In this document: piece after piece, positions 8,796 through 17,342 of the stretch
How the letters are laid out: every line of letters starts with the position of its first letter
How positions within the stretch are numbered: position 1 is the stretch's first letter
Assembly: GCF_015206895.1 (NCBI RefSeq)
Contig: NZ_JADEXU010000060.1
Coordinates: forward strand, 1 to 43,777
Direction of reading: 5' to 3'
Length of the DNA: 43,777 nt
DNA from: Nostoc sp. LEGE 12450
GTDB taxonomy: Bacteria; Cyanobacteriota; Cyanobacteriia; Cyanobacteriales; Nostocaceae
Translations under genes and position numbers: made by a program
Notes under the pieces: model-generated
What the model was told of the DNA's origin: nothing
The model's database searches: none
What the model saw: only the letters and a program-made list of their open reading frames with translations

Positions 8796-8823
8796 GGTTA
8801 GTGAATGGCTAAAAAAATGCCTT

Positions 8824-8865
8824 ATGGTAAGGTCTACAATCCTTGTAGTCAGTATACAGTGCTAC
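8824..8865 (-). promoter_or_regulatory. NtcA-type promoter of the padR gene
   Basis: On the minus strand GTA-N8-TAC (8865-8852) is followed by exactly 22 bases and then TACCAT (8829-8824), which fits the TAN3T -10 box. This is the canonical arrangement of NtcA-activated class II promoters. The predicted transcript start is near 8817, about 22 bases before the ATG. It implies nitrogen control of PadR and the CCB1-like gene. Confidence 0.5.
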
Positions 8866-8937
8866 TGCCAAGTGAGTAATATATATAATGCTACTTAGAC
8901 TAGATTTACAAAGCGTAAATACCAAACGATTATCCAC

Positions 8938-9122
8938 GCTTGTGAAGTCGTGGTAAGAGTTGCGAGTTTTAGGGAAACAAAGAAATGTACCCTAACCCAA
9001 GCTTGATATGGTGTGGTGAGGAGCTAACAGAGAGTAGCAAATTCACTTAGTACAGAAAGTACTTAGTATGATCGGATTAGGGCAAATGCCAAGCCCCAGC
9101 TTTTAGGCGTGAGGTTTCTGAC
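8938..9122 (+). mobile_element. Decayed right end of an IS605-type element (tnpB tail)
   Basis: At 8952-8972 the frame reads GKSCEF-stop, which I associate with tnpB C-termini of cyanobacterial IS605-family elements (ACGDCGKSCEF-type). The preceding bases (GCTTGTGAAGTCGTGG) look like the ACGDCG codons with a lost base. After it comes a GC-balanced, structured stretch of about 120 bases in the place where the TnpB guide RNA is encoded, then a degenerate hairpin CCCCAGC...GGCGTGAGG ending TTCTGAC near 9122, like an IS605 right end. The rest of tnpB is absent. The assignment rests on memory of related elements. Confidence 0.4.
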
Positions 9123-9505
9123 TGTCTTGGTATTAAGTAATGCCAAGGTAGTTAGAAGTGCTTAAGCAATAAAATGCCATCGAAGAAATTTTACAGGTAA
9201 AATGCAATTTTGTCTGTAAAACTTAATAAACACTTTGTTTTACAGTGATTTTCCCAATGCAAATCATAAGAATTTAAGCTATGGGATATATGTAGTTTAA
9301 AGCTGCTACGGCGGTGGACACACTTAAGTAGTACGCATTACTGATTTGCTGGATAAGAGAATCTCTTGTCGCATTTGGTAGATGTGATAGTAAATTTATC
9401 AAAGAAGACGCAAAGACTAGAGCATCGATTCAGTAATCAAAAACTTAATCCCCAGCCTCCTTGACTAAAAGAGAAGAGGTTGGGGAGAGATGATTCGTTA
9501 CTGAT
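9123..9505. other. Gene-free stretch
   Basis: I see no coding region, RNA gene or clear repeat here. Short direct hairpins such as TTTTACAG/CTGTAAAA (about 9190-9246) occur. The sequence looks like decayed spacer between the IS605 relic and the MITE-like repeat. Confidence 0.4.
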
Positions 9506-9596
9506 AGGACTTACGCAAAACTAGTTGCTGTAGGGACAATTTATGAATTACCCTACTTGAAAATCCTTCTTTTCGGCCATTATTTACGTAAGTCCT
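9506..9596. repeat. MITE-like element, 14-bp inverted ends
   Basis: AGGACTTACGCAAA (9506-9519) and TTTACGTAAGTCCT (9583-9596) are reverse complements with one mismatch. The AGGACTTACGCA end is common in Nostoc small mobile elements. Inside lies a degenerate TGTAGGGACAATTTATGAATTACCCTACT palindrome core, related to the perfect palindrome at 22253-22282. Confidence 0.65.
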
Positions 9597-9752
9597 GACT
9601 GAATTGGTGTTCTCGGAGAGATAGAGACGTAGAGTGTGATACCTCTCAAAACAGTTCTCCGTGTTCTCCGAACTTTTGAGCTAAGGCTTCCTTAGATTAA
9701 ACTTTTGTCTTTGTGTCTTTGTGTCCTTTGAAAGTGCCCGGCACTTCTATAT

Positions 9753-10325
9753 ATGTCACAGACTCCCGATGCTCCATCATCTTCTCTGCGGGCTATTGCC
9801 CAAACCTTTCGCCTTACAGGTTGGATTAGCTTCTGGATTCAGCTAGTACTAGGCGTTGTTTCTAGCATAATTGTGTTGCTGTTCGCCATCTTTAATCAAA
9901 GAACTGGTAGTCCTAGTAATAATCCTGGGACTGGCTTTGGCGTATTTTTAGCAATTTGTGGACTGGTTGTTTTGGGTGGAGGTATTTATTTAGCTTATCG
10001 TTACACCAGAATTGGCAAACAATTGGAATCCTCCAATCCCAGCAACCGCCCTCGCAAAAGTGAGACTGTGCAAGTATTACGCTTAGGGCTGTGGGTAAAT
10101 TTAGGCGGAACACTGGTGACTCTTTTAGGCGCGCAAGCGATCGTTGGTACACTGGTAGCAAGATCCATATCTCCTCAAGCTATAACTACACAGTTTTTTG
10201 ACCCTACCCGTATTATTAGCGGTCTAGATATGCTTGTCGTACAGGCAAATACCAACACTGTATCAGCACATTTTGCAGGGCTTATAGCCTCATTGTGGCT
10301 ACTCAATCGTATTAATCGACCCTAG
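9753..10325 (+). CDS. DUF3611 family membrane protein
   Basis: 190 residues with about four membrane segments (about 24-44, 62-84, 112-135, 168-185) separated by polar loops. The pattern LRAIAQTFRLTGWISFWIQLVLGVVS near the start and QVLRLGLWVNLGGTLVTLLGAQ in the middle fit the DUF3611 family of cyanobacteria and plastids; function unknown. It stands alone between two non-coding stretches. Confidence 0.7.
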   Translation: MSQTPDAPSSSLRAIAQTFRLTGWISFWIQLVLGVVSSIIVLLFAIFNQRTGSPSNNPGTGFGVFLAICGLVVLGGGIYLAYRYTRIGKQLESSNPSNRPRKSETVQVLRLGLWVNLGGTLVTLLGAQAIVGTLVARSISPQAITTQFFDPTRIISGLDMLVVQANTNTVSAHFAGLIASLWLLNRINRP

Positions 10326-10656
10326 TTATAAGTTCTGTTAGCGGTAGCGGGGCGGGCGTTTCGCGTATGCTGAGTTTTCAAGAGCCAAAAGAAAATTATC
10401 ATACTTTTCCGAAACGGGTAAAACTGCGTGTGAAGACAACTACATAATCCTTGGAAAAACATCCTGATAGTACAGCATTGCGTAAATGAACTATCCATTT
10501 CAAATCAATGAAACGCTTGCGGTATAAGAATTACCAATTACTTTAGCTAGTCGGGAGAGCGGTACACTACGCATAGCAATATCACCGTAGGGGTACGGGT
10601 ATCATTAAGAATTCTGCCAAGCTGTACTAACAAGTGATGTCAAAACTAAAACCGGG
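10326..10656. other. Gene-free stretch
   Basis: Holds fragments of the dispersed GC-rich repeat (GTTAGCGGTAGCGGGGCGGGCG near 10337) and no credible coding region. The last 60 bases would carry the promoter of the following small gene. Confidence 0.5.
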
Positions 10657-10689
10657 ATGATGTATACCTTTTTTATAAGTTTGAACACT

Positions 10690-11028
10690 ATGAAAAATCA
10701 ATTTGACACCAGGAGAAATCAACCAGCCTATAAATTTAATCAAGACGCATGGAGATTTGGCGTACAGGTTTTCTTTAGTAGCATCGTATTGGGGCTATGC
10801 ATTTTCAAGCTTGGCTCGCCAGGGGACGATAAAAATGTTGCCCTTTACTGGGGTGGTTTATCAAGTGTGCTTGCATACTGGTTGCCTTCACCTGGACAAA
10901 CCAGAGACGATAAGGAACCACAAAGTATCACTCAAAGGACGTTTGCGGCCGCTGATAATAATAATGGTAATGGTCAAAGTCTTGCTCAGGTTACTGAAAC
11001 AAGAGTGACTCAAGATACGAGTTCATGA
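10690..11028 (+). CDS. Small membrane protein, unknown
   Basis: 112 residues if started at ATG 10690 (MKNQFDTRR); an upstream in-frame ATG at 10657 would add 11 residues that look unlike coding sequence. Two hydrophobic segments (VQVFFSSIVLGLCIF and LYWGGLSSVLAYWL) flank a short polar turn, followed by a hydrophilic Gln/Asn/Thr-rich tail. I do not recognise the family. Small size and topology suggest an integral membrane protein of the inner or thylakoid membrane. Confidence 0.6.
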   Translation: MKNQFDTRRNQPAYKFNQDAWRFGVQVFFSSIVLGLCIFKLGSPGDDKNVALYWGGLSSVLAYWLPSPGQTRDDKEPQSITQRTFAAADNNNGNGQSLAQVTETRVTQDTSS

Positions 11029-11224
11029 TTGGTTAAATGCAATATATTGTTTCTTAGCCCTGGCAGTGATGCTAGGGAAAAATCTTGATTCAGAGATTGA
11101 GACTGAATTTTTGCAATAAACTTTGTTTTTCCAGTCACAGCAAACCAAAATTACTATATGCTAAATGCTTAATGTGTTAACTGTATTGACAGAAAGATTT
11201 TAGGCTAGAAACTGAGAAAAATCT

Positions 11225-12505
11225 GTGCTGGATATTAAGCAAATACGGGAAAATCCGCAATTAGTTCAAGAACGATTGAATAGTCGTAGTGGTAAATACG
11301 ACATTGAACCGATTCTACAGTTAGATCGGCAACAACGAGAACTAGAGGGGACACGCAGTCAACTCCAAGCTCGGAGCAACGAAATCGGTAAAATTGTTGG
11401 GCAGAAGATTAAATCTGGGATTAATTCTCAAGACCCAGAAATTCAAGCTTTGCGCGATGAAGGTAACTCTGTCAAAGCGACTTTGAGCCAACTGGAACCC
11501 CAGGAAAAAGACCTCAAAGCTCAAATTGCTCAACTTGTGTTGGCACTTCCCAACTTACCAAGCGACTCTACACCCCTTGGAAAGAATGAAGAAGATAACG
11601 TAGAAATGCGCCGTTGGGGTGATGAGTATATTCCCCAAAATCCGAATATTCTTCCTCACTGGGAAATAGGCGAAAAGATAGGTATTCTCAATGTTGAACG
11701 GGCTGTAAAAGTTGCCCAAAGTCGCTTTGTGGCTTTGGTAGGCGCTGGTGCGGCATTGGAAAGGGCATTAATTCAATTTATGCTGACTCTCCATACTCAA
11801 GCTGGGTATGTGGAAGTTAGTCCGCCTCTGTTAGTGAATACCGAGTCTTTGACGGCGACCGGTCAGTTACCCAAGTTTGCGGAAGAAAGCTTTAAATGCG
11901 CGGATGATGATTTGTGGCTGATTCCGACGGCGGAAGTTCCAGTTACAAATCTCTACCGGGGTGAAATTCTCGCTGCTGAAGATTTGCCTATTTACCACTG
12001 CGCTTTTACTCCCTGTTTTCGCCGCGAAGCTGGTAGCTATGGGCGCGATATGCGGGGATTAATTCGCCTGCATCAGTTCAACAAGGTGGAAATGGTGAAA
12101 TTTGTTGAACCTAGTACGTCTTTTGATGAACTGGAGAAATTGGTGGGGAATGCAGAAGCGATTTTACAGGCGTTGCGGTTGCCTTATCGAGTAGTTAATT
12201 TAAGTACTGGGGATTTGGGATTTGCCTCTACCAAAACTTATGATTTAGAGGTTTGGTTGCCCTCTTCTGGCAAATACCGCGAAATTTCTAGCTGTTCCAA
12301 TACTATAGATTTCCAAGCAAGACGGGCTGATATTCGCTTCAAAGAGGCGGGGAAAAAAGGAACTCAGTTCGTACATACCCTCAATGGTTCGGGTTTGGCG
12401 GTGGGAAGGACTATGGCTGCAATTTTGGAGAATTATCAACAACCTGATGGGACAGTGAAGATACCAGAAGCGCTGCAACCTTATTTGGGGCGTGAAGTTT
12501 TATAA
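11225..12505 (+). CDS. serS: Seryl-tRNA synthetase
   Basis: Charges tRNA-Ser with serine. The 426-residue product starts at GTG 11225 ([11 protein letters not shown], the conserved family start). The N-terminal antiparallel coiled coil that grips the tRNA long arm spans about 25-110. The class II core follows, with motif 2 [18 protein letters not shown] and motif 3 [14 protein letters not shown]. It leads a run of housekeeping genes (rseP, nth, rpsN) on the same strand. Confidence 0.97.
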   Translation: MLDIKQIRENPQLVQERLNSRSGKYDIEPILQLDRQQRELEGTRSQLQARSNEIGKIVGQKIKSGINSQDPEIQALRDEGNSVKATLSQLEPQEKDLKAQIAQLVLALPNLPSDSTPLGKNEEDNVEMRRWGDEYIPQNPNILPHWEIGEKIGILNVERAVKVAQSRFVALVGAGAALERALIQFMLTLHTQAGYVEVSPPLLVNTESLTATGQLPKFAEESFKCADDDLWLIPTAEVPVTNLYRGEILAAEDLPIYHCAFTPCFRREAGSYGRDMRGLIRLHQFNKVEMVKFVEPSTSFDELEKLVGNAEAILQALRLPYRVVNLSTGDLGFASTKTYDLEVWLPSSGKYREISSCSNTIDFQARRADIRFKEAGKKGTQFVHTLNGSGLAVGRTMAAILENYQQPDGTVKIPEALQPYLGREVL

Positions 12506-12506
12506 T

Positions 12507-12690
12507 TTGTCATTAGTCATTTGTCCTTTGTTATTTACCAATGACCAATACTTCTCTACGAGAGGCTGCGCCAACGGCTTCTCCTAACGGAGACGCTGCG
12601 CGTTAGCGGAGCTTTCGCTTTAGCGATACGCTCAGTACAAGTGACCAATGACCAACGACTAATACCCAATACCCAATGCCCAATTAGAAT
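12507..12690. repeat. Heptamer arrays around a GC-rich palindromic repeat
   Basis: TTTGTCATTAGTCA-type units and AATGACC-type units flank a GC-rich block (about 12555-12635) containing GGCTTCTCCTAACGGAGACG and GCGTTAGCGGAGCTTTCGC, i.e. nested small palindromes. The block is another copy of the dispersed Nostoc repeat seen at 20760, 38045 and 39600. A second array of AATACCC units precedes rseP. Confidence 0.75.
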
Positions 12691-12729
12691 GGAGATAACT
12701 ATAGCTTAATATTTTCACTAATTTACTCT

Positions 12730-13830
12730 ATGTCAGTTTTAGCAGCGATCGCAGTCTTGGCTGTTTTGATCTTGGTACACGAGTTGGGACATTTTGTTGC
12801 AGCACGTTCTCAAGGCATTCTCGTTAACCGTTTTTCTTTGGGTTTTGGCCCAGTTCTTTTAAAGTACCAAGGTTCACAAACCGAATATGCTGTCCGCGCC
12901 TTTCCCCTGGGCGGCTTTGTGGGCTTTCCTGATGATGACCCCGATAGCGATGTTCCACCCAATGACCCGAATCTGCTGCGTAACCGTCCAGTTTTAGACC
13001 GGGCGATCGTTATCAGTGCCGGAGTAATCGCCAATTTAATATTTGCCTATTTGGTGCTGGTTCTGCAATTGGGTATCGTTGGTATTCCCAAAGAATTAAA
13101 CTATCAAGCTGGTGTAATTGTACAGCCTGTTAATCAAGAATCTGTTGCCTATCAAGCAGGAATTCGAGAAGGAGATATTATTCTGGCTGTTAACGGCCAA
13201 GAACTCCCGGCTTCTGAGAAATCAACTCCTTTGCTGACAAAAGAAATTCAAACTCATCCCAATCAGCAAATCGAACTGAAAATTCTGCGTGAAAACCAAC
13301 AACAAACCCTGAAATTAACACCAAAACTGGGAGCCGATGGCAAAGGTGTAGTTGGTGTGGCACTTAGTCCAAATGCTACAGCAATTTATCGCCGTCCTAA
13401 TAGTCCTTTTGAAATTTTCGGTCTTGCTGCTAACAGGTTTCAACAATTATTTGTTGGGACACTTAGCGGTTTTGGTCAGTTGATTACCAATTTTCAACAA
13501 ACAGCTGGACAAGTTTCTGGGCCAGTTAATATTGTCAAAATTGGTGCAAAATTAGCTGAGGACAATAGCGTAAATCTGTTGTCTTTTGCGGCAATTATCA
13601 GCATTAACTTGGCTATTATCAATATTTTGCCTTTACCAGCTTTGGATGGCGGACAACTAGCTTTTCTGCTGATTGAAGGTTTACGCGGTAAGCCTGTACC
13701 CTCCCGGATTCAAGAAGGTGTAATGCAAACTGGTTTGGTGTTACTCTTAGGGTTAGGAATTTTTCTGATAGTCAAAGAAACCACTCAATTAACTAGCCAA
13801 TTGGAGTGGGTACAAAAATTATTCCAGTGA
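12730..13830 (+). CDS. rseP: RIP metalloprotease RseP (site-2 protease)
   Basis: An intramembrane zinc protease that cleaves membrane-bound anti-sigma factors or signal-peptide remnants. 366 residues. The zinc motif HELGH is at 17-21 within the first membrane helix. One PDZ domain lies in the middle (about 125-200, with AGIREGDIILAVNGQE). The second metal-ligand motif LDGGQ follows NILPLPA near residue 300. The single PDZ domain is normal for cyanobacteria, whereas E. coli has two. nth overlaps its 3' end. Confidence 0.95.
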   Translation: MSVLAAIAVLAVLILVHELGHFVAARSQGILVNRFSLGFGPVLLKYQGSQTEYAVRAFPLGGFVGFPDDDPDSDVPPNDPNLLRNRPVLDRAIVISAGVIANLIFAYLVLVLQLGIVGIPKELNYQAGVIVQPVNQESVAYQAGIREGDIILAVNGQELPASEKSTPLLTKEIQTHPNQQIELKILRENQQQTLKLTPKLGADGKGVVGVALSPNATAIYRRPNSPFEIFGLAANRFQQLFVGTLSGFGQLITNFQQTAGQVSGPVNIVKIGAKLAEDNSVNLLSFAAIISINLAIINILPLPALDGGQLAFLLIEGLRGKPVPSRIQEGVMQTGLVLLLGLGIFLIVKETTQLTSQLEWVQKLFQ

Positions 13831-14498
13831 GCGTTACTACCCGCAAATCGTTATCTAAAAAGCAACGGGCGATAGAAATTTTAGCTCGTCTGAAGCGTCT
13901 TTATCCAGATGCTACTTGCTCTTTGAACTACTCAACACCAGTACAATTGTTGGTGGCAACTATTCTCTCGGCTCAGTGTACTGATGAGCGAGTGAATAAG
14001 GTAACACCAGCTTTATTTGGTAAGTTTCCTGATGCTGAGAGTTTAGCGATCGCTGACTTGGTAGAATTAGAAACTTTGGTGCGTTCAACTGGGTTTTATC
14101 GCAACAAAGCCAAGAACATTCAAGCCGCCTGTCGAATGATTGTCACTGAGTTTAACTCTGTTGTTCCCAACCAAATGGAGCAATTATTAAAGCTTCCAGG
14201 TGTGGCGCGCAAGACAGCAAATGTAGTCCTAGCTCATGCCTATGGCATTAATGCTGGCGTGACAGTAGATACTCATGTTAAGCGCCTCAGCGGACGTTTG
14301 GGTTTAACTGAACATACAGACCCCGTTCGGATTGAGCAAGATTTAATGGGTTTATTGCCTCAGCCTGATTGGGAAAATTGGTCAATTGGGCTGATTTTTC
14401 ACGGTCGTGCGATTTGTAAAGCCCGCTCTCCCATCTGCGTTGCTTGTGAGCTTGCCGATTTATGTCCTGCTGCAAATAAGCCAGTGGTTGTAGGGTAA
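13827..14498 (+). CDS. nth: Endonuclease III
   Basis: A DNA glycosylase/AP lyase that removes oxidised pyrimidines. I choose GTG 13827, whose GTGA overlaps the rseP stop, a classic translational-coupling junction; this gives 223 residues starting MSVTTRKS. GTG 13806 is an in-frame alternative. The helix-hairpin-helix LPGVARKTANV carries the catalytic Lys, the catalytic Asp is in VDTHVKRL, and the [4Fe-4S] ligands are in C-X6-C-X2-C-X5-C at the C-terminus. Confidence 0.96.
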   Translation: MSVTTRKSLSKKQRAIEILARLKRLYPDATCSLNYSTPVQLLVATILSAQCTDERVNKVTPALFGKFPDAESLAIADLVELETLVRSTGFYRNKAKNIQAACRMIVTEFNSVVPNQMEQLLKLPGVARKTANVVLAHAYGINAGVTVDTHVKRLSGRLGLTEHTDPVRIEQDLMGLLPQPDWENWSIGLIFHGRAICKARSPICVACELADLCPAANKPVVVG

Positions 14499-14574
14499 GC
14501 AACATAAGTAACCCCAGAATTGATGGAGAGAATGTAGAATGGAAAACGGTGTCTTTAAATAAGTTAGAGAATAT

Positions 14575-14877
14575 ATGGCTAAAAAGAGCATGATTGAGCG
14601 CGAGAAAAAGCGCACCAGGTTGATAGAAAAGTATGCTGACAAGCGGGAAGCCCTTTTGGATGAGTTCAGAAGTGCAGCATCTCCTTTGGATAAGCTAGAA
14701 ATCCACCGGAAGATTCAACAGCTACCCCGGAATAGTGCGCCCACCCGCCACCGCAACCGTTGCTGGTTAACTGGTCGTTCTAGAGGAGTTTACCGCGATT
14801 TTGGACTCTCTCGGAACGTGCTACGAGAATGGGCGCATGAAGGTCTTTTGCCTGGAGTTGTTAAGTCTAGCTGGTAG
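14575..14877 (+). CDS. rpsN: 30S ribosomal protein S14
   Basis: 100 residues, the long zinc-free type: only one Cys ([11 protein letters not shown]) and no CXXC pairs. It begins [13 protein letters not shown] and ends with the conserved LPGVVKSSW. It follows nth by 76 bases and probably has its own promoter. It belongs to the small-subunit head. Confidence 0.98.
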   Translation: MAKKSMIEREKKRTRLIEKYADKREALLDEFRSAASPLDKLEIHRKIQQLPRNSAPTRHRNRCWLTGRSRGVYRDFGLSRNVLREWAHEGLLPGVVKSSW

Positions 14878-14879
14878 TT

Positions 14880-14951
14880 AAGAGTCATTAGTCATTAGTC
14901 ATTAGTCATTGGTAAAGAACAAATGACAAAGGACAAATGACAAATGACAAA
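14880..14951. repeat. Heptamer repeat element
   Basis: ATTAGTC units then AATGACA units, a fold-back array between the convergent rpsN and the next minus-strand gene. Confidence 0.85.
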
Positions 14952-14954
14952 ATA

Positions 14955-15284
14955 TTATTGACCACAACACTTATCAATTCCCAGACTTTCTAAGAGTAGA
15001 TCGCTGACGGCGTTGGCGATCGCAAACTCTCCATAAAAGCTATTGGAAAAATCATACGACTGCATCTCTGTGACAATGGCAATTACCAGAGAACCAAGGT
15101 CGTTTTCTCCTTCCATCCGTTGACGCACAAAAATCTGTGCGGCTCGTTGGGCAATATTTTGGTTTACTGCTTCGGGGATAAATTCTGTATCTAGCCACCG
15201 TTGTAAACGCTCTTTTAACCATTCACCTTCGAGCAGTGGGTTTTCAGGTGGTGGTAGGGTAATGGGTGGAATTGGTTGAGTCAT
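14955..15284 (-). CDS. Conserved hypothetical protein
   Basis: 109 residues. A proline-rich start (PIPPITLPPPENPLLEGEW) is followed by a mostly helical acidic domain (WLKERLQRWLDTEFIPEAVNQ; AAQIFVRQRMEGENDLGSLV) and a C-terminal CCGQ with two adjacent cysteines. I do not recognise a named family. It looks soluble and is divergent from aat, with about 100 bases between the starts. Confidence 0.65.
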   Translation of the reverse strand: MTQPIPPITLPPPENPLLEGEWLKERLQRWLDTEFIPEAVNQNIAQRAAQIFVRQRMEGENDLGSLVIAIVTEMQSYDFSNSFYGEFAIANAVSDLLLESLGIDKCCGQ

Positions 15285-15386
15285 CTTTTTTAAACGCAGA
15301 GGGACGCGGAGGGAAACGCAAAGGAACGCTGAGGTTGACTGTTAGCATCAAATTGCGTTTCTAAGAGTGTTTTTTTATATTTATTT

Positions 15387-15962
15387 ATGCAATATGATAT
15401 CGCCGCTATTGTTGAGGGCTATGCACAAGGCTATTTTCTCATGGCTGATGAACGCGATCGCCTGAGTTGGTACGGAAGTCGCGATCGAACTTTTATTCCT
15501 TTGGATGAACGGTTTCGTTACCCCAAGTCTTTACAGCGTGTTCTCAATCAAGAACGGTTTACTGTGGCAATTAATCGGGACTTCCAAGCTGTAGTCGCTG
15601 GGTGTGCTGACAGAGAGACAACTTGGATTTCACCGGAATTGGAAAAGATTTACTGGCTACTTTACCAAAGTGGTTATGCTTTTAGTTTTGAAACTTGGCA
15701 GGGTGACGAATTAGCTGGGGGAATTTTGGGGATTGTCATTGGTGGGGCTTTCATTGGCGAGTCGATGTTTTACCGTATTCCTGAAGGCTCTAAGGTAGCG
15801 ATGGTTAAATTGGTGGAAAGATTGCGTCAGAGGAAATTTGTATTTTTTGATGCCCAAATGATGAATCCCCATTTGGAGAGGTTTGGCGCTTATCGGGTTG
15901 AGGATGAAGAATATCAAGTTTTACTCAAGCAAGCGTTGCAACATCGATGTTTATTGGTATAA
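15387..15962 (+). CDS. aat: Leucyl/phenylalanyl-tRNA-protein transferase
   Basis: Adds Leu or Phe to N-terminal basic residues of proteins, creating N-degrons for ClpS-ClpAP-type proteolysis. 191 residues, short compared with E. coli (about 234) but typical of cyanobacteria. The diagnostic [20 protein letters not shown] and [14 protein letters not shown] motifs are present. The adaptor gene clpS lies 7 kb away in this window. Confidence 0.92.
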   Translation: MQYDIAAIVEGYAQGYFLMADERDRLSWYGSRDRTFIPLDERFRYPKSLQRVLNQERFTVAINRDFQAVVAGCADRETTWISPELEKIYWLLYQSGYAFSFETWQGDELAGGILGIVIGGAFIGESMFYRIPEGSKVAMVKLVERLRQRKFVFFDAQMMNPHLERFGAYRVEDEEYQVLLKQALQHRCLLV

Positions 15963-16050
15963 CATTTAACAGCATTTAATTGAAAAGCTTATAGGAAGTG
16001 CAATAAGCGATAATGGACTTAACTGTTTATGTATTGTTCATTAAGCCTTC

Positions 16051-16329
16051 ATGCAGTTTGAGTGGGACTAAACGAAGAATTTTGAAAATATTCGTAAACA
16101 TCGAATTGATTTTGCAGATGTCCCTGGAATGTTTGACAATTCCATGCTAATTGAGCTTGATGAGCCTTTTGATTATGGCGAAGATCGCTGAATCGGAATC
16201 GGCTTTTTAGGCAACGGTGTAGCAGTTGTCATTTGGACAGAACGACAGAACAACATAGTCCGCATTATCTCAGCAAGAAGGGCAAACCGATATGAACGTC
16301 AACGACTTGAACAATACCTCACGTACTGA
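16051..16329 (+). pseudogene. brnT: BrnT-type toxin pseudogene (two nonsense codons)
   Basis: Read through the stops, the frame gives a 92-codon BrnT-like ribonuclease toxin: MQFEWD-stop-TKNFENIRKHRIDFADV, then EPFDYGEDR-stop-IGIGFL, VVIWTER and VRIISARRANRYERQRLEQY. The first stop (TAA, 16069) replaces the Glu expected in WDExK (GAA to TAA). The second (TGA, 16189) replaces the Trp expected in RWI (TGG to TGA). Both are single-base changes, and the rest of the frame is intact, so inactivation looks recent. Its end overlaps brnA by 38 bases, the usual brnT-brnA arrangement. Confidence 0.85.
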
Positions 16330-16570
16330 TTGGGCTGCATTAGAGGCGATGACGGATGAAGACATTGATTACTCAGACATCCCACCGTTGAGCGATGAGT
16401 TTTTTGAAAATGCCATGCTAAGGATTCCGGCAACGCGAGCCAGTGAATTGATTCAGTTAGATCCAGAAGTGATAACGTGGTTTCGTGAACAAGGTACAGA
16501 GTACAAAACACTGATTAACTCAGTTTTGCGCCGTTACATTGAAAACAATGGCGATCGGGGCGCAGGCTAA
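16292..16570 (+). CDS. brnA: BrnA-type antitoxin
   Basis: 92 residues. An acidic N-terminus (ALEAMTDEDIDYSDIPPLSDEFF) that would wrap the toxin precedes a ribbon-helix-helix DNA-binding end (ITWFREQGTEYKTLINSVLRRYIENN). This is the BrnA layout. The open frame is intact although the overlapping brnT is broken, so the antitoxin is now an orphan that may still bind its own promoter. Confidence 0.85.
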   Translation: MNVNDLNNTSRTDWAALEAMTDEDIDYSDIPPLSDEFFENAMLRIPATRASELIQLDPEVITWFREQGTEYKTLINSVLRRYIENNGDRGAG

Positions 16571-16617
16571 CAATAACTTTACAGCGAACGGTCTACTACT
16601 TACTTTTAAAATATAAG

Positions 16618-16645
16618 GTTGGGTAGAAGGATGGACTTACCCAAC
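16618..16645. terminator. Hairpin after brnA
   Basis: GTTGGGTA and TACCCAAC form an 8-bp stem with a 12-nt loop, 48 bases past brnA, followed by AGATTTTTCC. It could end the brnTA transcript. The GTTGGGT core also occurs at 26078. Confidence 0.45.
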
Positions 16646-16755
16646 AGATTTTTCCACTCACAATCTTAAACACTTCCACGATGAAAAGTGCGATCACAGG
16701 ATTTATCATTCAGTTTATTAACTGAACTCCAAGAGTTAAGAGAAGACGAGGATTT

Positions 16756-16974
16756 ATGAATCGATACAGTATGATTCTTCAATGGTCTGATGAAGATCAA
16801 CTTTTCCTAGTTACGATTCCAGAGTTTGGCGATCGCGTTATTATGCCTTGCACTCACGGCAAAACTCGTGAAGAAGCTATTCATAATGGTGAAGAAGTGA
16901 TTGAAATGTATTTGGAAGCTTGGGAAGTAGAAGGTGAATCGATTCCTCAACCTAGCACACTTCAAATTGCCTGA
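16756..16974 (+). CDS. HicB-family antitoxin-like protein, no HicA partner
   Basis: 72 residues matching the HicB fold: YSMILQWSDEDQLFLVTIPEF, then a GKTREEAIHNGEEVIEMYLEAW helix. There is no C-terminal DNA-binding extension. No hicA-like frame (short, with GxxRxxGSH) is present on either side within the gaps, so it appears to be an orphan. Its ATG overlaps the stop of a short open stretch (ELQELREDEDL-stop, ending 16759) that may be the tail of a lost upstream gene. Confidence 0.75.
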   Translation: MNRYSMILQWSDEDQLFLVTIPEFGDRVIMPCTHGKTREEAIHNGEEVIEMYLEAWEVEGESIPQPSTLQIA

Positions 16975-17093
16975 TTACCATTTCAAAACCATTGAATTGG
17001 CAAAAAAAAATGTTGACTGCTTATATGCCACCGTAACGTAGTTTGAAGTTTCTTGGGCTACCCTGAAGATATAATCGGTAAACTAGCCTTGCT

Positions 17094-17342
17094 ATGAGTA
17101 TTGTAATCTCAGACGAAATTCTACAAGCATCTCAGCTTACCCCAAGCGAGTTTTGTCAAGAAATTGCGCTGTTCCTATTCCAGACAGGACGCTTAACGAT
17201 AGGCTATGCCAGTCAGCTAGCGGATATGCAACCCAATACCTTTCGCCAACTCCTCAAGCAGCGAAACATCCCTCTCTACTCCTACGACATTGAGGACTTT
17301 GAATTGGATTTGAAAAACCTGCGAGAGCTTGGAAGGCTGTGA
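17094..17342 (+). CDS. UPF0175 family antitoxin
   Basis: 82 residues. The pattern EFCQEIALFLFQTGRLTIGYASQLADM followed by FRQLLKQRNIPLYSYDIEDFELDL is the UPF0175 family, a helix-turn-helix-type antitoxin usually paired with DUF3368 PIN proteins. Its TGA overlaps the GTG of the next gene (GTGA), showing translational coupling. Confidence 0.85.
   Translation: MSIVISDEILQASQLTPSEFCQEIALFLFQTGRLTIGYASQLADMQPNTFRQLLKQRNIPLYSYDIEDFELDLKNLRELGRL

Noticed and set aside
9913..10161. Minus-strand 82-codon frame opposite the DUF3611 gene
   Set aside because: Shadow of a well-supported membrane protein gene on the other strand.
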